Assembly (NCBI RefSeq): GCF_036860675.1
Contig: NZ_JAYKGK010000013.1
Span: 1-64,000 of the forward strand
Direction: 5' to 3'
From: Rosettibacter primus
Lineage (GTDB): Bacteria > Bacteroidota > Ignavibacteria > Ignavibacteriales > Melioribacteraceae
Length of the DNA stretch: 64,000 nt
Below are positions 54,059 to 63,372 of the stretch, in pieces. The translations under genes were made by a program, and so were the position numbers. The notes under the pieces were generated by a model. It had not been told where the DNA came from. It saw only the letters and a program-made list of their open reading frames with translations, and did no database searches. The number at the start of each line of letters is the position of its first letter. The stretch's first letter is position 1.

Positions 54059-56503
54059 TTAATCACATAGAAATTGATTAAGGCAATAAATTTCAATATC
54101 GTCTTCTATTAACTCTGTATTTTTTTGAGCCTTTATTAATACTTTTTCATCAGGCAATAAAATAAATCCTCTATCAGAAAATATTGCTTTAGAAGAAATT
54201 AAATCGACAAAGATTGAAAGCTTATTTGAAGTAACTTCTAAAAATTTTTCTTCATCTTTTGGAATTAACTTTAATTTAATTTCTGGCTTCGGAAGTTTTA
54301 TATGTTTCCACTCTTGAAATGCATATACATCTCTAAAAATTTGAATTCCATTTTCATCATAAATTGTTAAAATAATTATTGAAGAAGAACCAAAATTATT
54401 TTTAATCGTAATTAAATTACTGATTGAATTGCTTTTGATTATTATTGATTTATTTTTTTCATAAAGAATTTCACTGCTGCTCGATTCAACAATAAATAAT
54501 TTTAATATCCCCATGAAATTCTTTTCTTTCTGATTTAACCCTAAGATAAATATTCCTTTTTCATTTACATCAATTTTAGTGACAACATCTGCAAAAATTT
54601 TTTTTACAAAATAGTAAGACAACTTCGGTTTAAGTTCACTATCAATTAAAGACCAGCTTACAACAGGCCAGGTATCATTGATTTGCCAGATTATGCTTCC
54701 ATTTGTTCCTGGTTGATTGAAACGCCAGTGTTCAAGACAAGTTTTAAGCGCCAAGCCTTGATTAAGTTGTGTTAAATAAATGAATTCATCCCACTTAGTA
54801 CTTAACGGAAGATGAGCACTCAAAAATTTTATTAATCTTTCCGTTCCTTCGATTTGTTTATTATGAAACTCAAATATTTTACTATTGATTTTTCTTTCTT
54901 CAACAGGAATTACTTTTTCAAGAGTTGATTTATTAGCTGGTCCTTGAAATCCAAATTCTGTAACAAACAAACTGTTATCATTTTTTACTTCAGAATAATC
55001 AATCCATCTGCTCCATATATCCCATTGATGGCGATTGCCGCTGTATTGTGAATTCGGGTCTTCATCAAAACCAAATGGCGACGATTCCCAATATGGTCTT
55101 AATGGATCAACTTCTTTCAGAATAGATGGAATTATTTTACTAAATATTTTATAGCCAGGCATTTTTTTATAACTCTTCTTCTGTTCCTGATACCAAATCC
55201 ATTCATTCTCATTATTACCGCACCATATTGCTATTGATGGATGATATTGTAATCTGTTTACATTATAAGAAACTTCTTTTTTAACATTTTGAATAAATTC
55301 TGAATGTTCGGGATATGAACCGCATGCAAACATAAAATCCTGCCAGATTAATAATCCAAGCTCGTCACATATTTCATAGAAAATATCATTTTCATAAATT
55401 CCGCCGCCCCATACACGAACGAAGTTCATATTTGCGTCTTTAGCATAAGTAAGTAACTTACGATATTTATCTTCTGTTACTCTCGTCAAAAATGCATCAG
55501 CAGGAATCCAGTTTGCTCCCTTTGCAAAAATTTTTTTACCATTAACAATAAATCCAAATGAATTCTTATTTTTTTCTTTTAATTGCAATTCAATTTTTCT
55601 AATGCCTACTTTTTTATTTAATGAATCCAAAACATTTTTATTTTTATTGAGCAGTTTAATTTCCAAATCATACAAATTTTGTTTGCCATAACCATTAGGC
55701 ATCCACAATTCGCAATTTTCAATTTTGAATTTAATCTTATTTTTGCCTTTAATTACTTCAATTAATTTATTTGTTGAATAATTCTCGTTGTTAATTTTTA
55801 TCGCTGCTAATATTTTTTCATTTGTATTTTTCTTTACATCAAATATTACCTCGACAACTGCATAATTGTTTTTTATTTCAATTGTATTAAAAAGAAAATT
55901 TTCTATTTCTGCTTCGCTTTCTTTTTTGAGATAAACATTCTTCCAGATTCCGATAGTTGGAAAAGATGGTCCCCAATCCCAGCCAAAAGAGTATTGTGCT
56001 TTTCTGATGTAAACTCGATATGAATTTAATGCGACTGGAAGTTTGCCGTATTTCTTTTCTTGTTTTATTGCATAATTAACTGGCGATTCGAAATATAATT
56101 TTAATTCATTGTTTTTTGGTTTAAGCAGTTTTGTCACATCATATTCATATTTCAAAAACATATTAGATGTTGTCCCTAATTGAATATCGTTCAAATAAAT
56201 ATTTGCAACCGTATCAATACCTTCAAAGATTAATTTTATTGGTGAAGAATTTTTATAATCAAAGGGTGAATCAAAAATTGTTTTATAAATCCAATCTGAT
56301 TCAGAAATCCAGTTAAGTCGTTTTTCATTATCCGAGTAAAATGGTTCTTCAATTAAATTGTTTGATAAAAGGTCTGTATGAACAGTGCCAGGAATCTCAG
56401 CTTTTATGCTCTTTATTTTTTTTATTTCATTCGGTGTCGATGATGAATAATTGTTTCCTAATTTCAATTCCCAATTTTTATTAAGGATGAACTTTTCTTT
56501 CAT
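54059..56503 (-). CDS. GH2 beta-mannosidase, cytoplasmic
   Basis: An 814-aa GH2 enzyme without a signal peptide. Beta-mannosidase marks are IPGTVHTDLLSNNLIEEPFY at the start, RKAQYSFGWDWGPSFPTIGI, FVRVWGGGIYENDIFYEICD, the acid/base in CGNNENEW (E432) and the nucleophile in VTEFGFQ (E516). It releases mannose from the non-reducing end of beta-mannosides. Being cytoplasmic, it should act on imported manno-oligosaccharides together with the GH130 phosphorylases nearby. It is 2 bp before the LamG protein gene in the same operon. Confidence 0.92.
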   Translation of the reverse strand: MKEKFILNKNWELKLGNNYSSSTPNEIKKIKSIKAEIPGTVHTDLLSNNLIEEPFYSDNEKRLNWISESDWIYKTIFDSPFDYKNSSPIKLIFEGIDTVANIYLNDIQLGTTSNMFLKYEYDVTKLLKPKNNELKLYFESPVNYAIKQEKKYGKLPVALNSYRVYIRKAQYSFGWDWGPSFPTIGIWKNVYLKKESEAEIENFLFNTIEIKNNYAVVEVIFDVKKNTNEKILAAIKINNENYSTNKLIEVIKGKNKIKFKIENCELWMPNGYGKQNLYDLEIKLLNKNKNVLDSLNKKVGIRKIELQLKEKNKNSFGFIVNGKKIFAKGANWIPADAFLTRVTEDKYRKLLTYAKDANMNFVRVWGGGIYENDIFYEICDELGLLIWQDFMFACGSYPEHSEFIQNVKKEVSYNVNRLQYHPSIAIWCGNNENEWIWYQEQKKSYKKMPGYKIFSKIIPSILKEVDPLRPYWESSPFGFDEDPNSQYSGNRHQWDIWSRWIDYSEVKNDNSLFVTEFGFQGPANKSTLEKVIPVEERKINSKIFEFHNKQIEGTERLIKFLSAHLPLSTKWDEFIYLTQLNQGLALKTCLEHWRFNQPGTNGSIIWQINDTWPVVSWSLIDSELKPKLSYYFVKKIFADVVTKIDVNEKGIFILGLNQKEKNFMGILKLFIVESSSSEILYEKNKSIIIKSNSISNLITIKNNFGSSSIIILTIYDENGIQIFRDVYAFQEWKHIKLPKPEIKLKLIPKDEEKFLEVTSNKLSIFVDLISSKAIFSDRGFILLPDEKVLIKAQKNTELIEDDIEIYCLNQFLCD

Positions 56504-56532
56504 AAATATTACTCTCCCAAATAATGATTATG

Positions 56533-59028
56533 TCAAAATTGAACTGTGAGTCTTTCTAATTTTTCTTGATGTGTAAAGCTGATATTTATTATCCATTCAT
56601 TTTTGTTTTGATGAATCGAATAATCAACGGTATGATTTCGATTTAATTTTATTTCTTTTGGCAAATGTTTTGAGATAATTATGGTTTTGTTTTTGTGTCC
56701 CTTAAAAGCTTTTAAGTGAATATCCATTTTATTTTTATCATAAGTAAATTCTTCAAGAATTGAATTAGTACTTTTCAGAAAAGCATTTTTTAGTTCACCA
56801 ATTGAAAAATTTATTTGGTTTACATGAAATAACTTTTCCGGGATAACAAATGAATTAATTTCTTTCTTATCAATTTTATTTTGTAAAAATTTATTTCTTA
56901 CCAAATTCACATTTGCTAAACGACCATTAATATAAAGATTAAATAAACATTCACTTTGTTCATACAATAAAAAGGGATTAAGTTCAATATTCCATTCATT
57001 GTTATTAATTCCGAAAAGATGATAGAGAGTATAAAGGTACCAACCAGCTGCCCACATAAATTGCGGTTTATCAATAGTTCCGTAAATTTTTAGATTATTA
57101 TAATCACCATTTCTTACTTCATACATTGCTGGCTGTCCATTTGGTCCATTTATAATTCCATCAATTGTCATAACATTCTTAATGAATTCTCCGGCTTTAT
57201 TTTTCTTTCCGATTGAAATTAGAGCTAATGCATACCAGGCATTTGAGTGAAACCAAATTCCACCATTTAGATAATAAAATTTTTCTCCAGCTTCGTTTCC
57301 TGCAAAATGCCAATAATCTCTAAGTTGTGTAAAATCCATTGGATAAACTGTATAAACCCCAACTTTTTTATCAATAAGAAATTCTTCTGCAGTTTTAATC
57401 ATTCGTAAATTTTTAGAAGAATCAATCAATCCAAAGTGAGCAGCTAAAAGTGAACCGCTGTAATAATGTTCATCAATTACATTTAGTTCTGAACAATTCA
57501 TTAAGTAATTAAAATTATCTAACCACAATTTTTCATTTAAGCTTTTTTCCATTCTATCCGATAGGTTTTCATATTCACTAAGTTTATCTTCATTTTTTTC
57601 AATTACAGTTGATAGATAAATGTATGAACGAATTGCTTGGATTGCTAAAATTGTCATGTAGCTTCTCTGTCCATATAGTTTGCCAATGTCCCACCAATCA
57701 GGACGATATGATAACATTAAATTATCTTCACCTTTTGTTTTAAGAGCATTGGATAGTGATTTTTCTAAATAAGGATAAATTTGCTCAATAAATTTTTTAT
57801 CCTTTGAATATTTCAAATACTCTGAAGCAACAATAATAAACCAGAAATTATTCCAGTTATCATAATCAGCATATTCAGTAACATAAGCTGTATCTTTCCA
57901 GTAGTAAGCATGAGGAATTATTTTTTCTTTATTAGCATGTTTTATTATAAACATTAAATCATTTTTAACTCTTAGTAAATCAAATTTCACTGCAGCAAAA
58001 TCTGTCATTAAAACATCATGAGTGAAGTAAAAATTATATTCAGCAGGACAGGGCATAGGAACAATATCGCCGTCAATATAATGTTTGTTTACTTCGAGAA
58101 TTGCTTTTGCCCAGTTGACAGTTTTATCAAAAGTATCATCTCCGCTTTTAATTACATCTGTTTTATTAATTCTTGATAGAATGAAATTCTCAAAATTTTT
58201 TATTTCTTTTTTATAATTTTTTCTTAAATAATTGACTAATTGATTCCCTTCGTAAATTTTGCACGTTCCTAGAATTTGAGTGACAATCAATTTTTCTTTT
58301 GGCTTGAGTATTTTTTTGTAAATAAAATTTGCAGAAGGTTCGTCAATAAGATTTTTATTTGAAGCATATTTTTGAAAATTAATTTTATTTGACAAAGATT
58401 CATTGAGCACAATATCGAAAGGCTTTTCTGTTACATTCACAATAAACACACGTGAATTTTGTGTTTCTTTAGCCAAATTATTTGCGAAAATTATTTCTCC
58501 ATTATTCATCGAAGAAATATTGATTTCTTTCTTTATTTCGAAAGTATGACTGGTTCTAAGTGCAAGTGCCAATCTAATAAATAACTCAACTTCTTTCTTT
58601 TCATTCGAATTATTTGTTATTGAATATGTAATTACAACAGTGGGTTTTGTTTTAGTAAATTGATATGAAATCTCAAATGACTTATCACTTTCATATTTAT
58701 AAAATTTTACTGAATACGGCGTAAGCTCATATTTATATGATTGATTATTAAGCCATTGGAATTCATCATCAAATTTCAGTGCTGTGTTCATAATATAAGT
58801 CGTATCTCGATGCCAGTAGTCGCTGCTAAGGTCGATACTATTTGCAACAGGATAATAAAAACTAAATCTTTGCGGAATTGGACAGCTGTGATGAAATTCT
58901 GCTCCAGCAAAGTAACTTCCTACTTCTATTTTTGCATCACCTTGATAATTAATCTTCTCAAAACGTTTTATTTGAGAAAAAGTTTGCAATGTTAATAAAG
59001 CTGAAATAATAATTACTGTAGTTTTCAT
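56533..59028 (-). CDS. Secreted six-hairpin (alpha/alpha toroid) glycosidase-like protein
   Basis: An 831-aa protein with a signal peptide (ends TFSQ). An N-terminal beta-sandwich (about 20-270) precedes a six-hairpin domain (about 290-700): PCPAEYNFYFTHDVLMTDFA, YADYDNWNNFWFIIVASEY, LSYRPDWWDIGKLYGQRSYM, and NGGIWFHSNAWYALALISIG. This architecture is shared by glycogen-debranching-type, GH63-like and GH94-like enzymes, and the exact family cannot be fixed. The D-V-L-M-T-D and R-P-D-W-W-D motifs hold likely catalytic or substrate-binding acids. It overlaps the upstream GH130 gene by 4 nt (ATGA), so translation is coupled. The expected substrate is a mannose-containing glycan. Confidence 0.6.
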   Translation of the reverse strand: MKTTVIIISALLTLQTFSQIKRFEKINYQGDAKIEVGSYFAGAEFHHSCPIPQRFSFYYPVANSIDLSSDYWHRDTTYIMNTALKFDDEFQWLNNQSYKYELTPYSVKFYKYESDKSFEISYQFTKTKPTVVITYSITNNSNEKKEVELFIRLALALRTSHTFEIKKEINISSMNNGEIIFANNLAKETQNSRVFIVNVTEKPFDIVLNESLSNKINFQKYASNKNLIDEPSANFIYKKILKPKEKLIVTQILGTCKIYEGNQLVNYLRKNYKKEIKNFENFILSRINKTDVIKSGDDTFDKTVNWAKAILEVNKHYIDGDIVPMPCPAEYNFYFTHDVLMTDFAAVKFDLLRVKNDLMFIIKHANKEKIIPHAYYWKDTAYVTEYADYDNWNNFWFIIVASEYLKYSKDKKFIEQIYPYLEKSLSNALKTKGEDNLMLSYRPDWWDIGKLYGQRSYMTILAIQAIRSYIYLSTVIEKNEDKLSEYENLSDRMEKSLNEKLWLDNFNYLMNCSELNVIDEHYYSGSLLAAHFGLIDSSKNLRMIKTAEEFLIDKKVGVYTVYPMDFTQLRDYWHFAGNEAGEKFYYLNGGIWFHSNAWYALALISIGKKNKAGEFIKNVMTIDGIINGPNGQPAMYEVRNGDYNNLKIYGTIDKPQFMWAAGWYLYTLYHLFGINNNEWNIELNPFLLYEQSECLFNLYINGRLANVNLVRNKFLQNKIDKKEINSFVIPEKLFHVNQINFSIGELKNAFLKSTNSILEEFTYDKNKMDIHLKAFKGHKNKTIIISKHLPKEIKLNRNHTVDYSIHQNKNEWIINISFTHQEKLERLTVQF

Positions 59029-60278
59029 TTTTCATTTAATAATTTATTCAACAAATCATTTACATTGACATAAGCAAAACTGCTAACATAATCCGACATT
59101 GCATAAGGGAACACAAGATAATTACCATTAATTACTCCTCCACAGGAATAAACTACATTCGGCACATAACCATTTCTTTCATGTTCTTTTGCTTCAAGGA
59201 GTGGTTCTCTAAGTCTTCCTATTAATTTTGTTGGGTCATTTTTATCAAGCAGAAAAGCTCCAATTGAATAACGCCGGGCTGGTCCAACTCCATGGCTCAA
59301 ACATAACCATCCTTTTTCTGTTTCGATAGGTGAGCCGCAATTCCCAATCTGAAAAAATTCCCATGTATATTTTGGTTCCATCAGCAATTGTTTATAATCC
59401 CATTGATACAAATTATCCGAAAACATTATAAAATTATTTTCGTTATCCTGACGTGAAAGCATTACATATTTACCATTAATTTTTCTTGGGAAAAGAGCCA
59501 TACCTTTGTTTTGAACTTCAGCACCTTTCAACTTAGAAATTGTAAAATTCATAAAATCTTTTGTTCTCAAAAGCTGCATTGAAATATTATGTCCATCATA
59601 TGCACAGTAAGTAGCATAATAATTTTTCACCCCATTGTCTTCAGTAAAAAGAACAAAGCGTGCATCTTCCATCCCATTCATTTCAGTATCTAATTGAGGG
59701 AATAATGTTCTTTCAGAAATATCCATATCTTCAAAATTAGCTTCGTACATATCATCAGAAATTAATTTGATTGACGGCATTTCCGCATAAATTGATGCTT
59801 CGTCAAGTTCAATATTATTTTGTAAGTCAATTACACCACTTCGAAATACAATTGAAGAAACATGTCCTTCGCCGGTTGCTCTTAGGCTAATAATAAACCG
59901 CTTTTTATCATTTGGTAAATTCGATTGGTCTGGATGCCATACCATTGAAGGATTAAATAGTGCTGTACTTTCAAGTGAATACTCGTTTGAAAAGTATGAA
60001 CCAATTAATAATTTTTTAATTTCAGGGATATTGTCATTTAATGAACTATATTTTTTTACTTCATTATATCTCTTAATAAAAAATTTTTCGATGTTTTTGT
60101 GACGCAAAGAATATAAACTTTTTACACTTTCATATTCTTGAATGACATCTTCTTCTGACAAATTATTAATTCTATCAATAATTTTTTTAATTCTTTCCTT
60201 ATTCATCGGCTCAAAAGGTCTAAGTATTACACGATTATTATTAGGTCTTATAACAACTGAGGAATAATAGACTTTCAT
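59025..60278 (-). CDS. GH130 family glycoside phosphorylase/hydrolase (long form)
   Basis: A 417-aa five-bladed propeller enzyme without a signal peptide. The GH130 core starts around residue 100 (ALFNPSMVWHPDQ). It carries NGMEDARFVLF with the catalytic aspartate, and WEFFQIGNCGSPIETEKGWL. YVPNVVYSCGGVINGNYLV is the last-blade motif. An N-terminal helical extension of about 90 residues resembles that of long GH130 members. Family enzymes phosphorolyse beta-mannosides to mannose-1-phosphate, or hydrolyse beta-1,2-mannosides. It overlaps both neighbours by 4 nt. Confidence 0.85.
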   Translation of the reverse strand: MKVYYSSVVIRPNNNRVILRPFEPMNKERIKKIIDRINNLSEEDVIQEYESVKSLYSLRHKNIEKFFIKRYNEVKKYSSLNDNIPEIKKLLIGSYFSNEYSLESTALFNPSMVWHPDQSNLPNDKKRFIISLRATGEGHVSSIVFRSGVIDLQNNIELDEASIYAEMPSIKLISDDMYEANFEDMDISERTLFPQLDTEMNGMEDARFVLFTEDNGVKNYYATYCAYDGHNISMQLLRTKDFMNFTISKLKGAEVQNKGMALFPRKINGKYVMLSRQDNENNFIMFSDNLYQWDYKQLLMEPKYTWEFFQIGNCGSPIETEKGWLCLSHGVGPARRYSIGAFLLDKNDPTKLIGRLREPLLEAKEHERNGYVPNVVYSCGGVINGNYLVFPYAMSDYVSSFAYVNVNDLLNKLLNEK

Positions 60279-61555
60279 TTTGCACCTTTTAATTGTCTGT
60301 AATTTCTGAATAATAATTTTTTTGATTCATTGTATTTATAAACTTCAAGTAAAGAAAGTAATGCTTCAATCGTTGATTCCGCCCCGGAATTTTTATTGAT
60401 TTTGTTTTTACTTATAATTCCGTCATAACAAATTCCAGATTCTAACAAATACATTTTTTTCTTTGCATCATTATGACCAAAAAACCATTTCAATAATCTA
60501 TATGACAAGTTATAATATTTTTTTTCTTGTGTTATCTCTGCAGCTTTTATTGATGCATAAATCATCGGTCGAATGATATAAGCTATTTGAGGATATTTTT
60601 TAATGTCATCAATAATTATTCTGTTTTCCTTTTTACTAATGCTGAATTCTGATAAGAATTTTTTCCTCAATAAATATTCATAAAAATTATCAATTTCATT
60701 TAATGCGGCTTTTAGCAATTTATTATCATTAAGAATTGTGTAAGCATTTAGCAAAGCAAAAGATTGCAAATTTCCCCAGCCATGCCATGAATTTTCCCAG
60801 CCTAGAAATGCATAATATGGGAATTCATTTTTATTTCCGGCTTGCATCAACATTATACCATCACAATAATTTTTTATTATATCAATAACAGTAGAGTCAT
60901 TAAAAGATTTGAAATAATTTGAAAGAGCAATCACAATTAAAGCTGCCTGGTCAGATGCATATTTATATGGAAGCCATGCAGGCTTTTCAATTCCATTTAA
61001 TGTGATTATTGTTTTATCAAGATTAGAAAATGCCTTAATTGCTGAAATTGTTTTTCTAATAGCCGAACTTATTTGTAAAGAAAAATCTTTATCATCTTTG
61101 AATTTATCATAAGCAATAGTTAAAGACCACAAAGCCCGCCAGCTCCACCAATTTGGCTCTGCAATACTGTTTTGATGGGTTTTGTTTATTTGCCCTTTTT
61201 CAAAAATAAAATTGTAAAAGAATCCATTATCGGCTTGCATGAAAAGAATGAACTCTATCAGATTTTTTGCTTTTCTTTTACTTTCGTTGTCATGAAATAA
61301 ATCAGAATAATTTAGGTAAACAACAGCAGCGCGGGAAGCATCGTCTATACAAGCAATTCCTTCATCTTCATCTCCTACCCATTTATAATCCGGATATTCA
61401 CTATAAATATGAATTATGCCCAATGTTTTTCCATAAACATTTATTTCTTCATAAAGATTATTCAAATGAGAAAGATTAATTAAAAGAGAATCGGAATTCG
61501 CATAAGCAATAAATTGAACAACAAAAAAAATTATTAGTATAAATTTCTTCTTCAT
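60275..61555 (-). CDS. Secreted helical-toroid protein associated with GH130
   Basis: A 426-aa protein with a signal peptide (about residues 1-21). It is largely helical, with repeats fitting an (alpha/alpha) barrel: GDEDEGIACIDDASRAAVVY, FMQADNGFFYNFIFEKGQ, AEPNWWSWRALWSLTIAY, GWENSWHGWGNLQSFALL and the C-terminal NKNSGAESTIEALLSL. The last motif is recurrent in proteins encoded beside GH130 genes in Bacteroidota. The D-D-A-S-R region could hold catalytic acids, but no family or activity can be stated. It overlaps the downstream GH130 gene by 4 nt. Confidence 0.55.
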   Translation of the reverse strand: MKKKFILIIFFVVQFIAYANSDSLLINLSHLNNLYEEINVYGKTLGIIHIYSEYPDYKWVGDEDEGIACIDDASRAAVVYLNYSDLFHDNESKRKAKNLIEFILFMQADNGFFYNFIFEKGQINKTHQNSIAEPNWWSWRALWSLTIAYDKFKDDKDFSLQISSAIRKTISAIKAFSNLDKTIITLNGIEKPAWLPYKYASDQAALIVIALSNYFKSFNDSTVIDIIKNYCDGIMLMQAGNKNEFPYYAFLGWENSWHGWGNLQSFALLNAYTILNDNKLLKAALNEIDNFYEYLLRKKFLSEFSISKKENRIIIDDIKKYPQIAYIIRPMIYASIKAAEITQEKKYYNLSYRLLKWFFGHNDAKKKMYLLESGICYDGIISKNKINKNSGAESTIEALLSLLEVYKYNESKKLLFRNYRQLKGAK

Positions 61556-61610
61556 TAATAATTCTGCCTCAAATTATTGATTATCCAGTTTTGCTCTTTT
61601 TGAAATCACA

Positions 61611-62513
61611 TTATTTGCAAACAGCTAAAAGCTCATCAACTGTTGTTTCTGCTAGACAAATGTTTGTATCTGCCCCAGAATAATAAATTTTAATTTTGCC
61701 ATCAGGTTCTGCAATCCATCCACAAGAAAAAACCACATTTGGCACATCACCAATTCTTTCATAATCGAACTCTGGAGATAAAATTGGTTCTTTTGTTTTG
61801 GCGATAACTATCCAAGGATTGTGTAAATCGAGCAATAAAGCACCAAGCTTATAAAGACTTGAAATTCCAAAACCTCTTACTCCATGATAAAGCAAAAGCC
61901 AGCCTTTATCAGTTCTGATTGGTGGCGAGGATAATCCAATTTTATCATTTTCCCATGTGCCTTTTTCTGGTTCCATTAAAATTCTGTAGCCTCCCCAATG
62001 AATTAAATCTGGACTTTTACTAATCCACATATCTTTTCTTTCTTCTGCCGATGGTCTGTCAATCTTCCAATAATAACTATCAATTTTTTCCGGAAAAATT
62101 GCGCAATCTTTATTTGATGGTTCACTTATAGGTCCATGAATTTGAAATTTCTCAAAGTCTTTTGTAACTGCTAACATAACCAATGGCATATACTTTGAAT
62201 AACCAGTATAAGTTATGTAATATGTTTCATTGAATTTTGTAATTCTTGCATCTTCAATTCCCCACTCACAATACTTAAAAAATTCATGATGGTCTTCGGG
62301 AGTTAAAATTGGTTTATCATCTACTTGAAAATCATATCCATCATCACTCAAAGCTTTTACGAAAGAAGATCTACCGTTAGGCATCTCAACTCTGCAAAGA
62401 AGTAAGTATTTATTATTGAACTTTGTAACACCGGGATTAAAAATACTGTTTACTTTAAATGGGACATCATTTTTTGTAAGTATTGGATTTTTAGTATATC
62501 TAATTAAGTGCAT
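61611..62513 (-). CDS. GH130 family beta-mannoside phosphorylase (short form)
   Basis: A 300-aa propeller enzyme with no signal peptide. Motifs: YTKNPILTKNDVPFKVNSIF and FNPGVTKF at the start, CEWGIEDARITKF (catalytic aspartate), DRPSAEERKDMWISKSPD, WENDKIGLSSPPIRTDKGWL and GDVPNVVFSCGW. Length and motifs fit the compact GH130 group that includes manno-oligosaccharide phosphorylases. It should act in the cytoplasm on mannosides brought in by the ABC transporter encoded just upstream. It is a second, clearly different GH130 besides the one at 59025. Confidence 0.9.
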   Translation of the reverse strand: MHLIRYTKNPILTKNDVPFKVNSIFNPGVTKFNNKYLLLCRVEMPNGRSSFVKALSDDGYDFQVDDKPILTPEDHHEFFKYCEWGIEDARITKFNETYYITYTGYSKYMPLVMLAVTKDFEKFQIHGPISEPSNKDCAIFPEKIDSYYWKIDRPSAEERKDMWISKSPDLIHWGGYRILMEPEKGTWENDKIGLSSPPIRTDKGWLLLYHGVRGFGISSLYKLGALLLDLHNPWIVIAKTKEPILSPEFDYERIGDVPNVVFSCGWIAEPDGKIKIYYSGADTNICLAETTVDELLAVCK

Positions 62514-62560
62514 AATAATTCAACCTCTCTTTAATTAACAATAAATATTTATATGAATAA

Positions 62561-63370
62561 TTATTCTTTCAATCCAGAAGAAGTCATACTTTGAATAAAA
62601 TATTTTTGGAATATCAGATAAGCTAAAACAATTGGTAATGCTAACATTGCAGCTGCTGCAAGTTTTAATCCAAGCTGAGACTCTGCGCGTCCACCAACAG
62701 CAAATAAAGTAACTAATTGAGGCATTGTCATTTTAGTTTCATCTCTTATCACAATCAAGGGCCAAAGAACCTCATTCCATGATGTCATAAATGTAATTAT
62801 TCCAACTGTAATTAAAGCTGGTATTGAATTTGGCCAGAGAATCCCAAAAATAATTCTTAATTCACTGCAGCCATCTATTCTTGCAGCATCAATTAAGTCT
62901 TGTGGAATTGACTTGAAATATTGCCTGAACATTATAATTGCAAATGCATTCATTAAATAAGGGACAATTAAACCAGCATAAGAATCAATCCAGCCAAATT
63001 TTACAATCAAAATGTATTGTGGAATCAAAGTAATTTGAAAGGGCAATGTCATTGTAAAAACAATTACATAAAAAATTAAATTCTTTCCTATAAACTCAAG
63101 TTTTGATAGTGCATATCCAACCATTGAACCAAATATTAAAACACCAACAGTAATAGTTCCAGAAACTATTAAACTATTTATGAATGCTTTAGCGATTGGA
63201 ATTTTATCTAATATAACCAGGTAATTATTAAAATTAATTTTCGAAGGAAGAAAAATTAAGTTACCAATTTCATTTTCTGGAGAAACAGAAGCAGATAACA
63301 TCCATATGAAAGGATACAAAAATATTAATGAACCTAAAATTAAAACTGTATATAAAATTGTTTTCTTCAT
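62561..63370 (-). CDS. Sugar ABC transporter permease (MalG-like, CUT1)
   Basis: A 269-aa inner-membrane protein with six hydrophobic segments. The coupling motif DAARIDGCSELRIIFGILWPNS (EAA loop) contacts the ATPase. The start is set at the ATG at 63370, 2 nt after the stop of the upstream permease; a TTG two codons earlier overlaps that stop. The C-terminal I-Q-S-M-T-S-S-G-L-K-E is typical of MalG-type permeases. It works with the partial permease upstream and probably with the ATPase at 49803. Confidence 0.9.
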   Translation of the reverse strand: MKKTILYTVLILGSLIFLYPFIWMLSASVSPENEIGNLIFLPSKINFNNYLVILDKIPIAKAFINSLIVSGTITVGVLIFGSMVGYALSKLEFIGKNLIFYVIVFTMTLPFQITLIPQYILIVKFGWIDSYAGLIVPYLMNAFAIIMFRQYFKSIPQDLIDAARIDGCSELRIIFGILWPNSIPALITVGIITFMTSWNEVLWPLIVIRDETKMTMPQLVTLFAVGGRAESQLGLKLAAAAMLALPIVLAYLIFQKYFIQSMTSSGLKE

Positions 63371-63372
63371 AC

